Shown here: positions 42,309 through 52,748 of the stretch, piece after piece
Numbering within the stretch: the first letter of the stretch is position 1
How the letters are laid out: every line of letters begins with the position of its first letter
Source of the DNA: Clostridia bacterium
Lineage (GTDB): Bacteria; Bacillota; Clostridia; Lachnospirales; Anaerotignaceae
NCBI GenBank assembly: GCA_009929735.1
Contig: RZZU01000015.1
Span: 1 to 64,000 of the forward strand
Reading direction: 5' to 3'
Length of the DNA: 64,000 nucleotides
Position numbers and translations under genes: made by a program
The notes under the pieces: generated by a model
Database searches by the model: none
What the model was told of the DNA's origin: nothing
Seen by the model: only the letters and a program-made list of their open reading frames with translations

Positions 42309-42857
42309 TTAAGTGTTAGAGGTTTCCGCTTGTTCATAAATCATTTCAATTTCTTTTTTTGAAAGAATTTGATTGAGTGCAAATGCGATTAAAATAATGC
42401 CTGGAATGTCTATGGCCAGACGAGTGAGTGTGAATTTCATGCCTAAATATCTCATTTCAAACATCAGCATAGGAATTTTAGTCGTGGACCAGGCGCCGAT
42501 AAAAATCATTAAATTGGTGAATTTTACTCCCTTTTTCATAAAAACAGAGGCGACAGGAAACGCACCGTAAAGAGGGCCTGCGGCAAAGGAGCCAAGTATA
42601 AAGGCAAGAAACATACCTTTTATGCCAGATTTCTCTCCCATATATTTTACCATGGTTTCTCTTGGCACCCATACATCCAGCAGACCTAACAACAAAAATA
42701 CGGGAGGAATAATAAGCAGCATTTGCGTGACCTGATAAACCGAAATGCTTGCACTCTTTATGCCGATTTCTGGCTTGAATATTGTCAGAATGCCTAATGC
42801 AGTCAAATTAAACAGAAAAAAACGGTATTTTTTAATAAATGAAAACAATTTTTCCAT
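42309..42857 (-). CDS. half-size permease, second of pair (ArsP/DUF318-like)
   Basis: 182-residue membrane protein with about five helices, containing VPRETMVKYMGEKSGIKGM and LGSFAAGPLYGAFPVASVF. These are the repeated motif of the large permeases of the ArsP_1 type (PF03773-like), in which two such halves are normally one chain. The start overlaps the stop of the upstream half (TAATG), so both are made together. Substrate unknown; relatives export organic arsenic compounds or unidentified solutes. Confidence 0.8.
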   Translation of the reverse strand: MEKLFSFIKKYRFFLFNLTALGILTIFKPEIGIKSASISVYQVTQMLLIIPPVFLLLGLLDVWVPRETMVKYMGEKSGIKGMFLAFILGSFAAGPLYGAFPVASVFMKKGVKFTNLMIFIGAWSTTKIPMLMFEMRYLGMKFTLTRLAIDIPGIILIAFALNQILSKKEIEMIYEQAETSNT

Positions 42858-43345
42858 TATGGACTCACCACCAAACGAATAATAAAAGCAACGAGAAATG
42901 AGAAAAGAAAAGCAAATAAATTTCTAAATAGCGTTAGCTTTTTACCAAAGAATTTCATTTCAACGGGTATTGTGACGATGCCAACCATCATAAGCGTGGA
43001 AACGAATGCACCGATCTGCATATACCCCGCTCCTATATCTAGCAGTAGTGACGCAGTGGGAAACGCAACATACGGTGGAATTAAAGTAATTGCACCGACA
43101 AGCCCCGCTAAAAGCACACCCAGCCATCCTGAATCCTTGCCGATTAACTGTGATATGACCTCTGTGTTAACAATAGCAAGCAAAAAGCTGATCAGTAAAA
43201 TAACCCCAAGAATTTGAGGAAGAATGTTCTCAAATGATTTCCAAGCTTTTTTTAAAGCCGTCAAAGATTTTTGTTTATTTTTTGTAAATGAAACGATTAA
43301 TGCAGCAATAGCAGCGATATAAAATAAATAGGTTTGTATGTCCAT
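42857..43345 (-). CDS. half-size permease, first of pair (ArsP/DUF318-like)
   Basis: 162-residue membrane protein with about four to five helices. Its ISQLIGKDSGWLGVLLAGLVGAITLIPPYVAFPTAS mirrors, with variation, the motif block of the second half. Together they form a complete permease split into two genes. It lies downstream of a MarR-type regulator on the same strand, presumably its controller. Confidence 0.8.
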   Translation of the reverse strand: MDIQTYLFYIAAIAALIVSFTKNKQKSLTALKKAWKSFENILPQILGVILLISFLLAIVNTEVISQLIGKDSGWLGVLLAGLVGAITLIPPYVAFPTASLLLDIGAGYMQIGAFVSTLMMVGIVTIPVEMKFFGKKLTLFRNLFAFLFSFLVAFIIRLVVSP

Positions 43346-43460
43346 AAATTACCTCCATTACAATTTTTTTTAGAAAAGAAACGACCTTTGTTCATATTTC
43401 GTAACGAAAGGAAGGATTTGCTGAATGTTGCCTATAGGTTAACAATTTGCAGAATACTTT

Positions 43461-43916
43461 TTATTCATCTGCACCGTTACCTGTACACTGCAGATTTTCA
43501 GTTTCTTTTATGATGCGTGAAAGATATTGATGCAGCGTTGTTTTTTCTTCAGGATTTAAGCAATCAAAAATCTTTACTGCTTCCTGAATGTTACTTTCCA
43601 TGAATGTAGCCGCTTGGATGCCTTCCGCAGTTAAATGAATACACATTGCCCTACGATCCTTATCATTGGGTAAGCGGGTAATATAGCCGTTGCGTTCGAG
43701 CTTCATAATCATTTCGCCCAACGACTGAGCACGAATATCCAGCAAATTTGACAGGTCTTTTTGATGAATGCCGGGATGATGACTTAAAATGGACAAAACA
43801 CGACCCTGTCCCCGAAAGGATTCCTTGTGTGCCAAACGGTTTTTATAAAAGTGGTTTCGGTGCATTAATCGACTGACAAGAAAAAATTGATCCATCAATT
43901 CTAGATTTTCGTTCAT
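43461..43916 (-). CDS. MarR-family transcriptional regulator
   Basis: 151-residue winged-helix regulator: RVLSILSHHPGIHQKDLSNLL, then IRAQSLGEMIMKLERNGYITR as recognition helix, and wing PNDKDRRAMCIHLTAEG. Start at MNENLELMDQ follows AGGAGG. First gene of a three-gene minus-strand operon with the two half-permeases. MarR proteins usually repress an adjacent exporter until a ligand (often an aromatic or antimicrobial compound) binds. Confidence 0.92.
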   Translation of the reverse strand: MNENLELMDQFFLVSRLMHRNHFYKNRLAHKESFRGQGRVLSILSHHPGIHQKDLSNLLDIRAQSLGEMIMKLERNGYITRLPNDKDRRAMCIHLTAEGIQAATFMESNIQEAVKIFDCLNPEEKTTLHQYLSRIIKETENLQCTGNGADE

Positions 43917-43949
43917 AGACGCCTCCTTAAAAAAGTTTAACTTGATCAT

Positions 43950-44533
43950 GTACTATTATACAGGTACCTTACTATTTTATCAATATGCAATTCCAAATTT
44001 TTTAGTACAGTTCAAATTTTAATTAACTTTCGAAATCAAAGGGAGAAATTGTAACTTTATTTGTTTGTTTTTATTAAAGGTTACGTTAAATATGTAATTT
44101 TGCCAACTTTGATTATAATTTTAAAGCATAGTGGTTTCCTGTGCATTATTCACAGTTATTCTATCTGTATATAGGCAGGTAAATAATTTATTTCATAAAA
44201 CAAAGCATCTTTGAAGTGTGAAAAAAGTAACATATTTTAAAATTTTCACCCAAAAACAAAATTGACATTTATCTTTAAAAAAATAAATTTTTATTCAATT
44301 TGCGAAATATATTTACAAAATAATATAAAATAAGGGCAATAATACCAAAAAAATACTTGACACAACCGGTGTAATCATGTATATATACCTATGTATACCC
44401 TCTGAATCATATGGTTCTTTTTACTAAATCTTAAGGAAGCTATAGTTCAGAGAGTAATCCGTATTTTTGACACATTTTAAATTTATTGGTTGGAAATATG
44501 TAGGACAACACAATTGAGGGGGCGTCGGGGATT
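43950..44533. other. gap of about 580 bp upstream of the chemoreceptor
   Basis: Very AT-rich. The TTGACA-like box at 44358 (CTTGACACAACCGG) followed by GTATAT/TATACC near 44378-44390 could be the chemoreceptor promoter. No gene seen. Confidence 0.4.
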
Positions 44534-46216
44534 ATGAAAAATTTTAGCATTGGAAAGAAACTTACAATTACATTTGGCGTAGTGATTGCTTTAAACATTA
44601 TTACGGTGCTGTGTGCTGTTTTTTTAGGCATATTTTCTGTAAAATCAGAATTTACGAATTTCTACAAAAAACCGTATCAATCAACAGCTTATACGCAGTC
44701 CGTCAGAAGGCAGGTTGAAGGAATTCAAAAAGATTTAGCTTATATGGTTATTGAAACAGATCCCCAAAAATTGAAGCAATGGGATGAGGATTTAGATACC
44801 AGACTGCAAGAATTTGGAAACCTAATGACAGAATTACAAAAAGTTTTAGTAACGCAGGCAGGCCAGGATAAGCTTGCGCAAATAGAAGCCAGTTTCAAAG
44901 GGTGGGATGAAATTAGCGTGCGAGTGAAAGCTGCCGCATATGCAAATAATACTGATTTAGCCAGACGGATTATTAATGAGGAGTTTGTACCGGCTTCACA
45001 ACAAGTTGATAATTTCGCAAAAGAACTCAATGATATGGCAATAGTCGTAGCGGATGATTATTATAATCAAGCAATCAAGACTGCCAATATGATTACCATT
45101 ATCATCTTTGTTTTGTTCGGCGCAAGTTTGATTTCTGCAATTTTATTATGCTTGTATATCATCAAAAGCATTCGCAAACCGCTGGAAGAAATTGAAATTG
45201 CAGCAAAATCCTTAGCCGAGGGCAACCTAAATGCGATTGTTACATATGAATCCAATGATGAAGTTGGTTCTCTTGCCAACAGTATTCGTTCTTTAATCGG
45301 AAACTTAAACAGCTATATTACAAATATTTCTTTTGTTCTTGGTCGCATGTCTGAGGGAGATATGACCGTTACCGTCGATATTAAATATCAGAATGACTTT
45401 TTACCGATTAAGAATTCCATGGAGCGGATTATCTCCTCTCTTAACGAAACACTTGTACAGATTAATACCGCTTCAAATGAAGTGGCGGCCGGCTCGGAAC
45501 AGGTTTCTGCAGGTGCACAGGCTTTGTCACAAGGCTCTATGGAGCAGGCAAGCTCAATAGAAGAATTGGCAGCCAATATTGCCGAAATATCTTCTCAAAT
45601 TAGGCAAAATGCTGAAAACGCGCAAAAAGTGAATGCGAATGTGAAAGAGACAAACGATGAAATCAATCTAGGCATGGATCAGATGATGAAGCTTATTGTT
45701 GCAATGGATGAAATTGCAAACACCTCTAACGAAGTGCAAAAGATTATTCGTGCCATTGATGATATTGCTTTCCAGACCAACATTCTGGCACTGAATGCTG
45801 CGGTTGAGGCTGCGCGTGCTGGCGCAGCAGGAAAGGGTTTTGCGGTGGTTGCTGACGAAGTACGTAATTTGGCAGGAAAGAGTGCTGAAGCTGCTAAAAA
45901 TACGACCACGTTGATTGACAATACTTTAGTTGCCATTAATAATGGTACCAAGGTTGTTGACAAAGTTAAGGATTCCTTGGAAAATATCTCCATCAAAGGA
46001 AATAGTGTTTCTGGGTTGGTGGAGGGAATTACCGAAGCTTCTCAACAGCAGGCAGAATCGGCAGACCAAATTAACGTTGGCGTTGAACAGATTTCCAGCG
46101 TGGTTCAGACAAACTCTGCTACAGCAGAAGAAAGTGCCGCCTCCAGCGAGGAACTTTCTGGACAGGCTGAAATGCTGAGAAGTCTAATCTCCAGTTTTCA
46201 ATTGAAGGAAAATTAA
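44534..46216 (+). CDS. methyl-accepting chemotaxis protein
   Basis: 560-residue transmembrane chemoreceptor. TM1 (about 8-34), an extracellular four-helix-bundle type ligand domain (about 35-185), TM2 (about 186-210), HAMP (about 211-265), and the signalling domain with the conserved hairpin [23 protein letters not shown], slightly extended, and [19 protein letters not shown]. Ligand unknown. It signals through CheA/CheW, which are not in the window. The ATG follows GAGGGGGCGTCGGGG. It is monocistronic with a terminator behind. Confidence 0.95.
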   Translation: MKNFSIGKKLTITFGVVIALNIITVLCAVFLGIFSVKSEFTNFYKKPYQSTAYTQSVRRQVEGIQKDLAYMVIETDPQKLKQWDEDLDTRLQEFGNLMTELQKVLVTQAGQDKLAQIEASFKGWDEISVRVKAAAYANNTDLARRIINEEFVPASQQVDNFAKELNDMAIVVADDYYNQAIKTANMITIIIFVLFGASLISAILLCLYIIKSIRKPLEEIEIAAKSLAEGNLNAIVTYESNDEVGSLANSIRSLIGNLNSYITNISFVLGRMSEGDMTVTVDIKYQNDFLPIKNSMERIISSLNETLVQINTASNEVAAGSEQVSAGAQALSQGSMEQASSIEELAANIAEISSQIRQNAENAQKVNANVKETNDEINLGMDQMMKLIVAMDEIANTSNEVQKIIRAIDDIAFQTNILALNAAVEAARAGAAGKGFAVVADEVRNLAGKSAEAAKNTTTLIDNTLVAINNGTKVVDKVKDSLENISIKGNSVSGLVEGITEASQQQAESADQINVGVEQISSVVQTNSATAEESAASSEELSGQAEMLRSLISSFQLKEN

Positions 46217-46336
46217 GCCGAATCTTTTTAAGTTTTTAGCCGATGAGGCTTCAACTTTGTGTTTAGCTGCTCTTGCAATTTATACTGCCGCAAGGGTTTT
46301 CAGTAAAAACATAGGGATATTCTAAAAAAAATATAA

Positions 46337-46374
46337 ACTCCTGCATTGCGATGTTGCTAGCAGGAGTTTTTTTG
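46337..46374 (+). terminator. terminator after the chemoreceptor
   Basis: ACTCCTGC (46337-46344) and GCAGGAGT (46360-46367) followed by seven T residues. Confidence 0.85.
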
Positions 46375-46612
46375 TGTAAAAAAGCTATATGTTGAGGTAA
46401 TCTTACCGTTAGTGTACCAAATCTTCCAGAAGTCAATGAAGAATATTATAAATCGAATAGCAGTAAACGGATTTTTAAGCGGCGAGCTAACAAAAAAAAT
46501 GACAAGGAGATTGCGCAGAAAAAAACATTTTATTAGCAAAAGAATTGAAAGTGATATTTTTACAAAGTAGTATGAATGCAAAATTTTCAATATGTAGCAG
46601 TATAAAAGAGTT

Positions 46613-46715
46613 TTGCCGAGAGAGAATGTCATCGGTGAAAGTGATTTTTGCAAAGATATTTTTAGAAGTTTAGATGATACCACAGAAGTCGCTGCTCTTC
46701 TTCAGAAGGGTATTT
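46613..46715 (+). pseudogene. decayed copy of the pheS T-box leader
   Basis: GCCGAGAGAGAA, ATCGGTGAAAGTG, TTTTTGCAAAGAT, TAGAAGTTT and then GATACCACAGAAGTC repeat the order of blocks of the T-box at 48190-48413, with changes. The stretch between specifier and antiterminator is deleted, and GGTGGTACCACGG has become GATGATACCACAG. It no longer looks able to work. It precedes a run of broken genes. Confidence 0.6.
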
Positions 46716-46871
46716 AGGGTTTGAATTTTCAAGTCATACAAAAGACATTCTTGAAAATATTGATAAACAATAATTATATATTGATATAAAATATCATTTA
46801 ATAATATAAAAACAAGGTGGCAAATTGGTGATGAATGCTTTTGAGGATTAACGGAAAATATATTATGCATG

Positions 46872-47314
46872 GACGGCTTTTTCCAAGGGGGAAGTGTGCG
46901 GCACAGATGTAACGCAATCTATTGAAAATAAACCAAAGCCGGTTATCCAAGCGGATACTTTTGTGAATTTAAATAAGGCACTAAGGTTTTATTTCTGGCT
47001 TTCAAGAGTTTTTTTTATTTACAGGGGGCATACTTTTTTATTCAACGTTTAATCACTATCCAATCTATTTCAACGTTGTATTTTACTCTGGATTCTCAAA
47101 TATCATAGTGATTTTTCTGTTTATTTTTCTGATCTGGCAGACTTTTGGGGATAATAGAAAAATGAAAAAGTAAAAGGAAGAATTAGAATCGGCAGTTAAA
47201 ATTGTTCATAAGGATAAGTACAAACCTTCATATCGGCAATATTTTATATTAGCTATTCCGTGGGCTTGCATTTTTTTAATGTTTTTTTCAGTACACTATT
47301 GTAATAAAGCTTAT
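46872..47314 (+). pseudogene. broken membrane-protein gene, unknown
   Basis: Coding-like sequence with at least one frameshift (near 47020-47040) and internal stops. Pieces read FSKGEVCGTDVTQSIENKPK, then FNHYPIYFNVVFYSG and IIVIFLFIFLIWQTFG, then KYKPSYRQYFILAIPWACIF. They suggest two or three membrane helices. No family recognised. It follows the decayed T-box, which might once have controlled it. Confidence 0.45.
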
Positions 47315-47424
47315 TAGGAACAAAGCCTATCTGTGTATCATGGAAGCTCCCTACCATTTCCATTACAGCCTTAGAAAGCAATCCTGACTTTATTTTTTAC
47401 GTATGATAATAATTTAGAAGGAAC

Positions 47425-47827
47425 TATGAAAACATATCACGTAGCATTGGTCGAATTAGCTCCTGAAGTTTATAAAGTGGAAGAATACAGGCAGATTGAA
47501 GAGCAAATGCAGGAAGGTAATTCGGAAGACTAGTTTCCGTCAATGGAAACGGCGTTTTAACGCTTGCGATTTCAGTTCTTTGCCAAGCCCCTGTTTTATG
47601 AGTTAATTGATTATAACACAGACAGAAACCACTATGAATTAAACCAATATCACGAGCTATTTGATACAAAGTTTGATCAGGCAACGCTGCTTTCGGCGGA
47701 TGGTTTTCAAATGCTTTTTGCATGAATAGACGAGAAGGTGATATTTTTGCAGTATCATGGTCATGAGGACCTTGGAACGGTAGTTGATCAGGTTTATGAA
47801 GCAGTGAATAATTTTGATGCAAAATAA
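47425..47827 (+). pseudogene. broken small gene, unknown
   Basis: Starts with ATG and reads MKTYHVALVELAPEVYKVEE to a stop at 47531. A second frame later reads HYELNQYHELFDTKFDQATL ... stop ... DEKVIFLQYHGHEDLGTVVD and VYEAVNNFDAK. Several stops and at least one frameshift break it. No family recognised. Confidence 0.45.
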
Positions 47828-48171
47828 GTAAAGATAAAATTGAGCAGAAAATAAACGAATAGGGTGAGGGAAAAATTAAATCTTATGGGCTTTTTCATTA
47901 AGTCCCCACAAGAGTTTCGTTGCGCTTACCTTTTCTCCTCAAAGCTATCCCTAGGAAAAATTGCACTCTATTCTCATTGCCGTTCTATCCTTATTAATAT
48001 AGTAAATATGTAGTTACAATAAAAGTTTTTGGTCTTGCTTTTTACAAAAAGCAAGTGGGTTTGGGCAACGCCCAAGGTTTATTCCTATTTTCTTATTTAA
48101 TTTTTGTGAAATTTGTATCTTTGCCTTGACTTTCTTTTTTGATGTGATAAAATGGTTTTGATATTGATAGG

Positions 48172-48177
48172 TATAAT
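48172..48177 (+). promoter_or_regulatory. -10 box of the pheST leader transcript
   Basis: TATAAT at 48172-48177; no good -35 box at the normal distance. The gap 47828-48171 holds no gene. Confidence 0.4.
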
Positions 48178-48189
48178 AGCTGTGAAGGT

Positions 48190-48413
48190 GAAAAGTATAC
48201 AAACAAAAGGCTGCAGAGAGAAAACGCCATCGGCTGAAAGCGTTTTTGGCAAAGATGTTTGTAGAAGTTCCCACTGGAGCTGGTTTTCTGAACAATAGTA
48301 GGAAAATCCGATTCATGCACGTTACGCATTAGAGTGCCTGTGATTGCAGGAATTTGGGTGGTACCACGGAAGTCTTCGTCCCTTTTTGGATGAGGGCTAT
48401 TTTTTATGGCTAA
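48190..48413 (+). promoter_or_regulatory. T-box riboswitch of pheST
   Basis: Stem I begins with GCAGAGAGAA and includes GGCTGAAAGCG. A UUC (Phe) codon sits at 48268-48270 in TAGAAGTTCCCACTGG, at the expected specifier position. The T-box sequence GGGTGGTACCACGG is at 48356-48369. A terminator follows (GTCTTCGTCC against GGATGAGGGC, then a T run at about 48399-48406). Uncharged tRNA-Phe would bind specifier and antiterminator and allow transcription of pheS and pheT. Confidence 0.92.
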
Positions 48414-48436
48414 AAGTAAGTGAGAGGAGAAGTATT

Positions 48437-49456
48437 ATGAAGGATAAGCTGAAATTAATCCATGACAAGGCAATTGCTGCCTTCCATGAAGCAAAAGAAA
48501 TGAAAGACATTGAAGATATGAAAGTTAAATATCTAGGAAAGAAGGGCGAGTTGACTGCCATTTTGAAAGAAATGGGCAAGCTTTCCGCAGAGGAACGTCC
48601 TATCATTGGCCAGCTGGCCAATGAAGTAAGACAGGATATTGAAAATAAACTGGAGGAAGAAAAAAAACGTCTGGAAGCGGCTGAAATTACCCAACGTTTG
48701 GAAAAAGAAAAAATCGACGTAACCATGCCTGGCAAGCCACAGGCTGGGGGGCATAAGCATCCTATGAGTATTGTGATTGATGAAATTTCAAATATTTTCA
48801 TGGGTATGGGTTATGAAGTAATCGAAGGCCCTGAGGTTGAACAGGAATACTATAACTTTGAGGCTTTGAATATTCCAGCAAACCATCCCGCCAGAGATGA
48901 GCAGGATACCTTCTACATTGGCAACGGCATTCTTTTAAGAACACAAACTTCCCCCATTCAGGTTCGCACCATGGAAAAAGGAAAAATGCCTATTCGTATG
49001 ATTTCCCCCGGGACTGTTTACCGTTCCGACGAGGTAGATGCAACGCATTCTCCCGTATTCCATCAGTTGGAAGGGCTTGTTATTGACAAGAATATTACCA
49101 TGGGTGACTTAAAGGGTGCATTGGCGGTATTTGCGAAGGAATTGTTTGGCGAAAACACAAAGGTTCGTTTCCGTCCCCATCATTTCCCATTCACAGAACC
49201 CAGTGCGGAAATGGACGTAACTTGCTTTGCTTGCGGCGGTGAAGGCTGTCGTGTGTGTAAAGGCGAAGGTTATATTGAGCTTTTGGGCTGTGGTATGGTG
49301 CATCCTAAGGTGCTCAAAATGAGCGGTATCGACCCTGAAGAATACAGCGGCTTTGCTTTTGGTATGGGTCTGGAGCGTGTTGCGATGCAGCGTTACGGTA
49401 TTACTGATATGCGCTTGCTGTTTGAAAACGATGTGAAATTCTTGAAGCAGTTTTAA
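48437..49456 (+). CDS. pheS: phenylalanine-tRNA ligase alpha subunit
   Basis: 339-residue catalytic subunit of PheRS. N-terminal coiled coil (about 1-90), then class II synthetase core: [65 protein letters not shown], motif 3 [10 protein letters not shown] near the C-terminus. It includes the [17 protein letters not shown] cysteine cluster. ATG at 48437 with GAGGAGA upstream; the open frame further 5' lies in the leader. Cotranscribed with pheT 42 bp downstream. Confidence 0.97.
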   Translation: MKDKLKLIHDKAIAAFHEAKEMKDIEDMKVKYLGKKGELTAILKEMGKLSAEERPIIGQLANEVRQDIENKLEEEKKRLEAAEITQRLEKEKIDVTMPGKPQAGGHKHPMSIVIDEISNIFMGMGYEVIEGPEVEQEYYNFEALNIPANHPARDEQDTFYIGNGILLRTQTSPIQVRTMEKGKMPIRMISPGTVYRSDEVDATHSPVFHQLEGLVIDKNITMGDLKGALAVFAKELFGENTKVRFRPHHFPFTEPSAEMDVTCFACGGEGCRVCKGEGYIELLGCGMVHPKVLKMSGIDPEEYSGFAFGMGLERVAMQRYGITDMRLLFENDVKFLKQF

Positions 49457-49498
49457 GAAATACCAAAAGGTTTTTATGTTGAAAGGAGCGTTATTATC

Positions 49499-51898
49499 AT
49501 GGATTTACCGATGTCTTGGTTAAAAGAATATGCCGATGTAAACGTAGGCATTAAAGAATATGTTGAAGATATTACAATGAGTGGCTCTAAGGTAGAGGGT
49601 TATACTACTTTAGCAGGTGAAATTAAGAATGTTGTGACAGGCTTAATTAAAGCCATAGAAAAGCATCCCGACGCTGATAAATTGCAGGTTTGCACCATTG
49701 ATGCTGGACAAGGCAAGGATTTAATTATTGTAACAGGTGCGCAGAACATAAAGGTGGGGGACTATGTGCCCGTTGCATTGGATGGTTCTGTCATTGCAGG
49801 AGGAAAAGAAATCAAAACAGGTGCTTTAAGAGGCATTGAATCGGAAGGTATGCTTTGCTCCATAGAGGAATTGGGCTGTGACCGTCACGATTTCCCTGAA
49901 GCACCTGAGCATGGCATTTATATTTTCCCCGAGGCTGTGGAATTGGGCAAGGATGCCGTTGAACGATTGGACATCAAAGACGTTGTAGTGGAATTTGAAA
50001 TTACTTCCAACCGTCCCGACTGCTTTAGCATTCTGGGGTTGGCAAGGGAAACTGCCGCTACCTATAAGGGTGAATTTAGATACCCCGAAATTACGGTTAA
50101 GGAAGAAGGAGAAGGTAAAGTTGAAGATATGATTTCTGTTGAAATCAAAAATTCTGAGCTTTGCCCCAGATATATTGCAAGAGCGGTTAAAAATGTAAAA
50201 ATTGCGCCTTCCCCCCGTTGGATGCGTAAAAGACTGAGAGCGGCAGGTGTTCGCCCGATTAACAATATTGTAGATATTACAAATTACGTTATGCTGGAAA
50301 TGGGTCAGCCGATGCACGCTTTCAACATCGACTGTATTGCAGACAGAAAAATTATTGTTAGAAATGCCAAAGCAGAGGAAAAAATCATCACCTTGGATGG
50401 CGTGGAAAGAACGCTGAACGAGTCCATGTTGGTCATTGCGGACCCAGAAAAGGCAGTTGCTATTGCAGGGGTTATGGGTGGCGAAAACTCTATGATTAGT
50501 GAAGAAGCAGAGGCAATTTTATTTGAATCCGCAAATTTTAACGGTTCTAACGTTCGTATTACCGCAAAAAATGTTGGCTTGCGTACAGATGCCTCCAGTA
50601 AATATGAAAAGGGCATGGATCCAAACCTTGCCTTAGATGCTGTGAACCGTGCTGTTCAGCTGGTTGAATTGCTTGGGGCAGGTGAGGTTGTTCCTGGTAT
50701 GGTGGACTGCTATCCCAATCAGCGTGAGCCTTGGGAGCTTTCCTATTCTCCCGAATGGATTAATAAATTCCTTGGAACCGATATTTCCGAAGAAGAAATG
50801 CAGGCAACCTTTGAACGCCTAGGCCTAATTGTTGATCCCGTAAAGCATAAGGTTATTGTACCCACCTATCGCCCTGACTTAGAGGCACAGGCGGATTTGG
50901 CGGAGGAAGTTGCTCGATTCTTCGGGTATGACAAAATTCAGGATACGCTGGCGTCAGGCACACCTACCGTTGGTAAGAAAAACTATGAACAAACGATTAC
51001 TGCGTTGGTAAAGGATACCATGATTTCCGATGGTCTTTGCGAAGCAATGTCATATAGCTTTGAAAGCCCCAAAGTATTTGACAAGCTGCTGATTCCTGCT
51101 GACAGCAAACTGAGAGAAACCGTTACCATTTCTAATCCTTTGGGAGAGGATTTCAGCATTATGCGTACCGTTTCTTTCAATGGAATTTTGACATCATTGG
51201 CTACAAATTACAATAGACGTAATGAACAGGCCGGTTTATTTGAAGTGGCAAGGGTATATATTCCAAAGGCATTGCCTTTGACAGAATTGCCTCATGAAAT
51301 TCCTACCTTAAGCGTTGGTATGTATGGCAGCATGGATTTCTTTGATTTAAAAGGGATTGTTGAGCATTTGGTTGATGTTTTGGGAATGACTGAAATGGTA
51401 GAATATCTCCCCGAAAAAGATATTGAATGGATGCATCCTGGCAGAACCGCAAGCTTGAAAGTAAACGGCGATACCATTGGCTATTTCGGTGAGCTACACC
51501 CCATCGTTGCCAAAAATTATGAAATTGGCACAAAGGCTTATCTAGCGGTTTTGGATTTGGAAAAAATGCTTGCATACACAGATAGAAATGTAACCTACAA
51601 GGCTTTGCCTAAATTCCCCGGAATGACAAGAGATATTGCGATGCTGGTAAAAGAGGATGTTACCGTAAAGGAAATCAGCGATATTATAAAGAAAAATGGC
51701 GGAGAATATTTGGAAAGCGTTGCACTGTTTGACGTTTATAAGGGCGCACAGATTGAAGCAGGCTATAAATCCGTCGCATACTCTATCTCTTTCCGCAGTG
51801 GAGAAAAAACCTTGACAGATACGGATATTGCAGATGCAATGCAAGCAATTTTAAATTGCTTGGCAACGGAATTAGATGCACAGCTGAGAGATAAATAA
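49499..51898 (+). CDS. pheT: phenylalanine-tRNA ligase beta subunit
   Basis: 799-residue beta subunit, full length. N-terminal start MDLPMSWLKEYADVN, a tRNA-binding (EMAP/OB) domain (about 40-155), B3/B4 editing domain (about 210-380 with RPINNIVDITNYVMLEMGQP, slightly cut), B5 domain (about 405-475), core-like domain, and the C-terminal anticodon-recognition FDX-ACB domain (PKFPGMTRDIAMLVKEDV to end). AAAGGAG precedes the ATG. Under the same T-box as pheS. Confidence 0.97.
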   Translation: MDLPMSWLKEYADVNVGIKEYVEDITMSGSKVEGYTTLAGEIKNVVTGLIKAIEKHPDADKLQVCTIDAGQGKDLIIVTGAQNIKVGDYVPVALDGSVIAGGKEIKTGALRGIESEGMLCSIEELGCDRHDFPEAPEHGIYIFPEAVELGKDAVERLDIKDVVVEFEITSNRPDCFSILGLARETAATYKGEFRYPEITVKEEGEGKVEDMISVEIKNSELCPRYIARAVKNVKIAPSPRWMRKRLRAAGVRPINNIVDITNYVMLEMGQPMHAFNIDCIADRKIIVRNAKAEEKIITLDGVERTLNESMLVIADPEKAVAIAGVMGGENSMISEEAEAILFESANFNGSNVRITAKNVGLRTDASSKYEKGMDPNLALDAVNRAVQLVELLGAGEVVPGMVDCYPNQREPWELSYSPEWINKFLGTDISEEEMQATFERLGLIVDPVKHKVIVPTYRPDLEAQADLAEEVARFFGYDKIQDTLASGTPTVGKKNYEQTITALVKDTMISDGLCEAMSYSFESPKVFDKLLIPADSKLRETVTISNPLGEDFSIMRTVSFNGILTSLATNYNRRNEQAGLFEVARVYIPKALPLTELPHEIPTLSVGMYGSMDFFDLKGIVEHLVDVLGMTEMVEYLPEKDIEWMHPGRTASLKVNGDTIGYFGELHPIVAKNYEIGTKAYLAVLDLEKMLAYTDRNVTYKALPKFPGMTRDIAMLVKEDVTVKEISDIIKKNGGEYLESVALFDVYKGAQIEAGYKSVAYSISFRSGEKTLTDTDIADAMQAILNCLATELDAQLRDK

Positions 51899-51915
51899 TT
51901 CCACAAAAAATGGCT

Positions 51916-51951
51916 AAGACCTCGTTATCTTTGGATGGCGAGGTCTTCGTT
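51916..51951 (+). terminator. terminator-like hairpin after pheT
   Basis: AAGACCTCG (51916-51924) and CGAGGTCTT (51939-51947) around 14 nt. The 3' tail CGTTTG is short of T; on the other strand an A run lies at 51904-51910. Confidence 0.65.
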
Positions 51952-52437
51952 TGATGGAGTAATCATGTATTTACCAACAGATTTGCCTTTTACTGTTTTA
52001 TGGAATAGAGGAAACTACGAAAAAATGTAAGAAGAATTAAGAGAATATCTTGTAATAAGTTACCACAAAACAGGATTTCTTTAAAAAAAATTTCGCTTCT
52101 GGCATCACTTAGCAAAATGCACAAAAAAATATTTAATATGAGAAATATGAAGGGTTACACCGACAGAAAAAGACTTTGTCGCCTAAATACGCATAGTGAT
52201 TATTGAATATAATCAATAGTCTTGTCGGATAAGCGTAGAAGGGAGTTGTTTAATTTTTGCATTGATTTCAAAGGAGTTCTTTGATTGATGAAATTTTTGC
52301 ATTTGTAGAATGCTTTTGAAATTATGCATAATAAACAGAAATAAATGATGAAACGATGATAATTTTGGCAAGTCGTATATTTCTGTAATGTGTTTAATCA
52401 TTATGCTTAAAAAATTTTGTTACTTATTATGGAGTGC
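51952..52437. other. gap of about 490 bp without a gene
   Basis: AT-rich sequence between the pheT hairpin and the antiporter promoter. Only short open frames without ribosome sites; nothing supportable. Confidence 0.4.
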
Positions 52438-52466
52438 TTGACAACTTCTCTTTGTTAGACCATAAT
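52438..52466 (+). promoter_or_regulatory. candidate promoter of the Mrp-type operon
   Basis: TTGACA (52438-52443), 17-nt spacer, CATAAT (52461-52466). About 280 nt of leader before the first gene; no known riboswitch recognised in that leader. Confidence 0.6.
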
Positions 52467-52748
52467 AGAGTAGTTGAATCTTAACACAATCTTTGCAAAT
52501 ACAAATTTGTGTAGAAATGGTGTTAAGATTTCGTAAAATTTTGTATTCGTTTTTTGCAGATTTTTAGAAGCCATTGCTTTCTTTTGACAGCGGGGTTTTG
52601 CAAATTAAATTCGGCTGAATTGCTATGTTGCTTCAAAATAGAAGGGCTTCTAAGCACTTTGCCTGATGAAAAGAAATACAAAATTTTTCGAATACTGTAA
52701 AATTACTTTAGGGTTATCTTTTTTTTGACAGGGGGAAAGGATGAGGAT

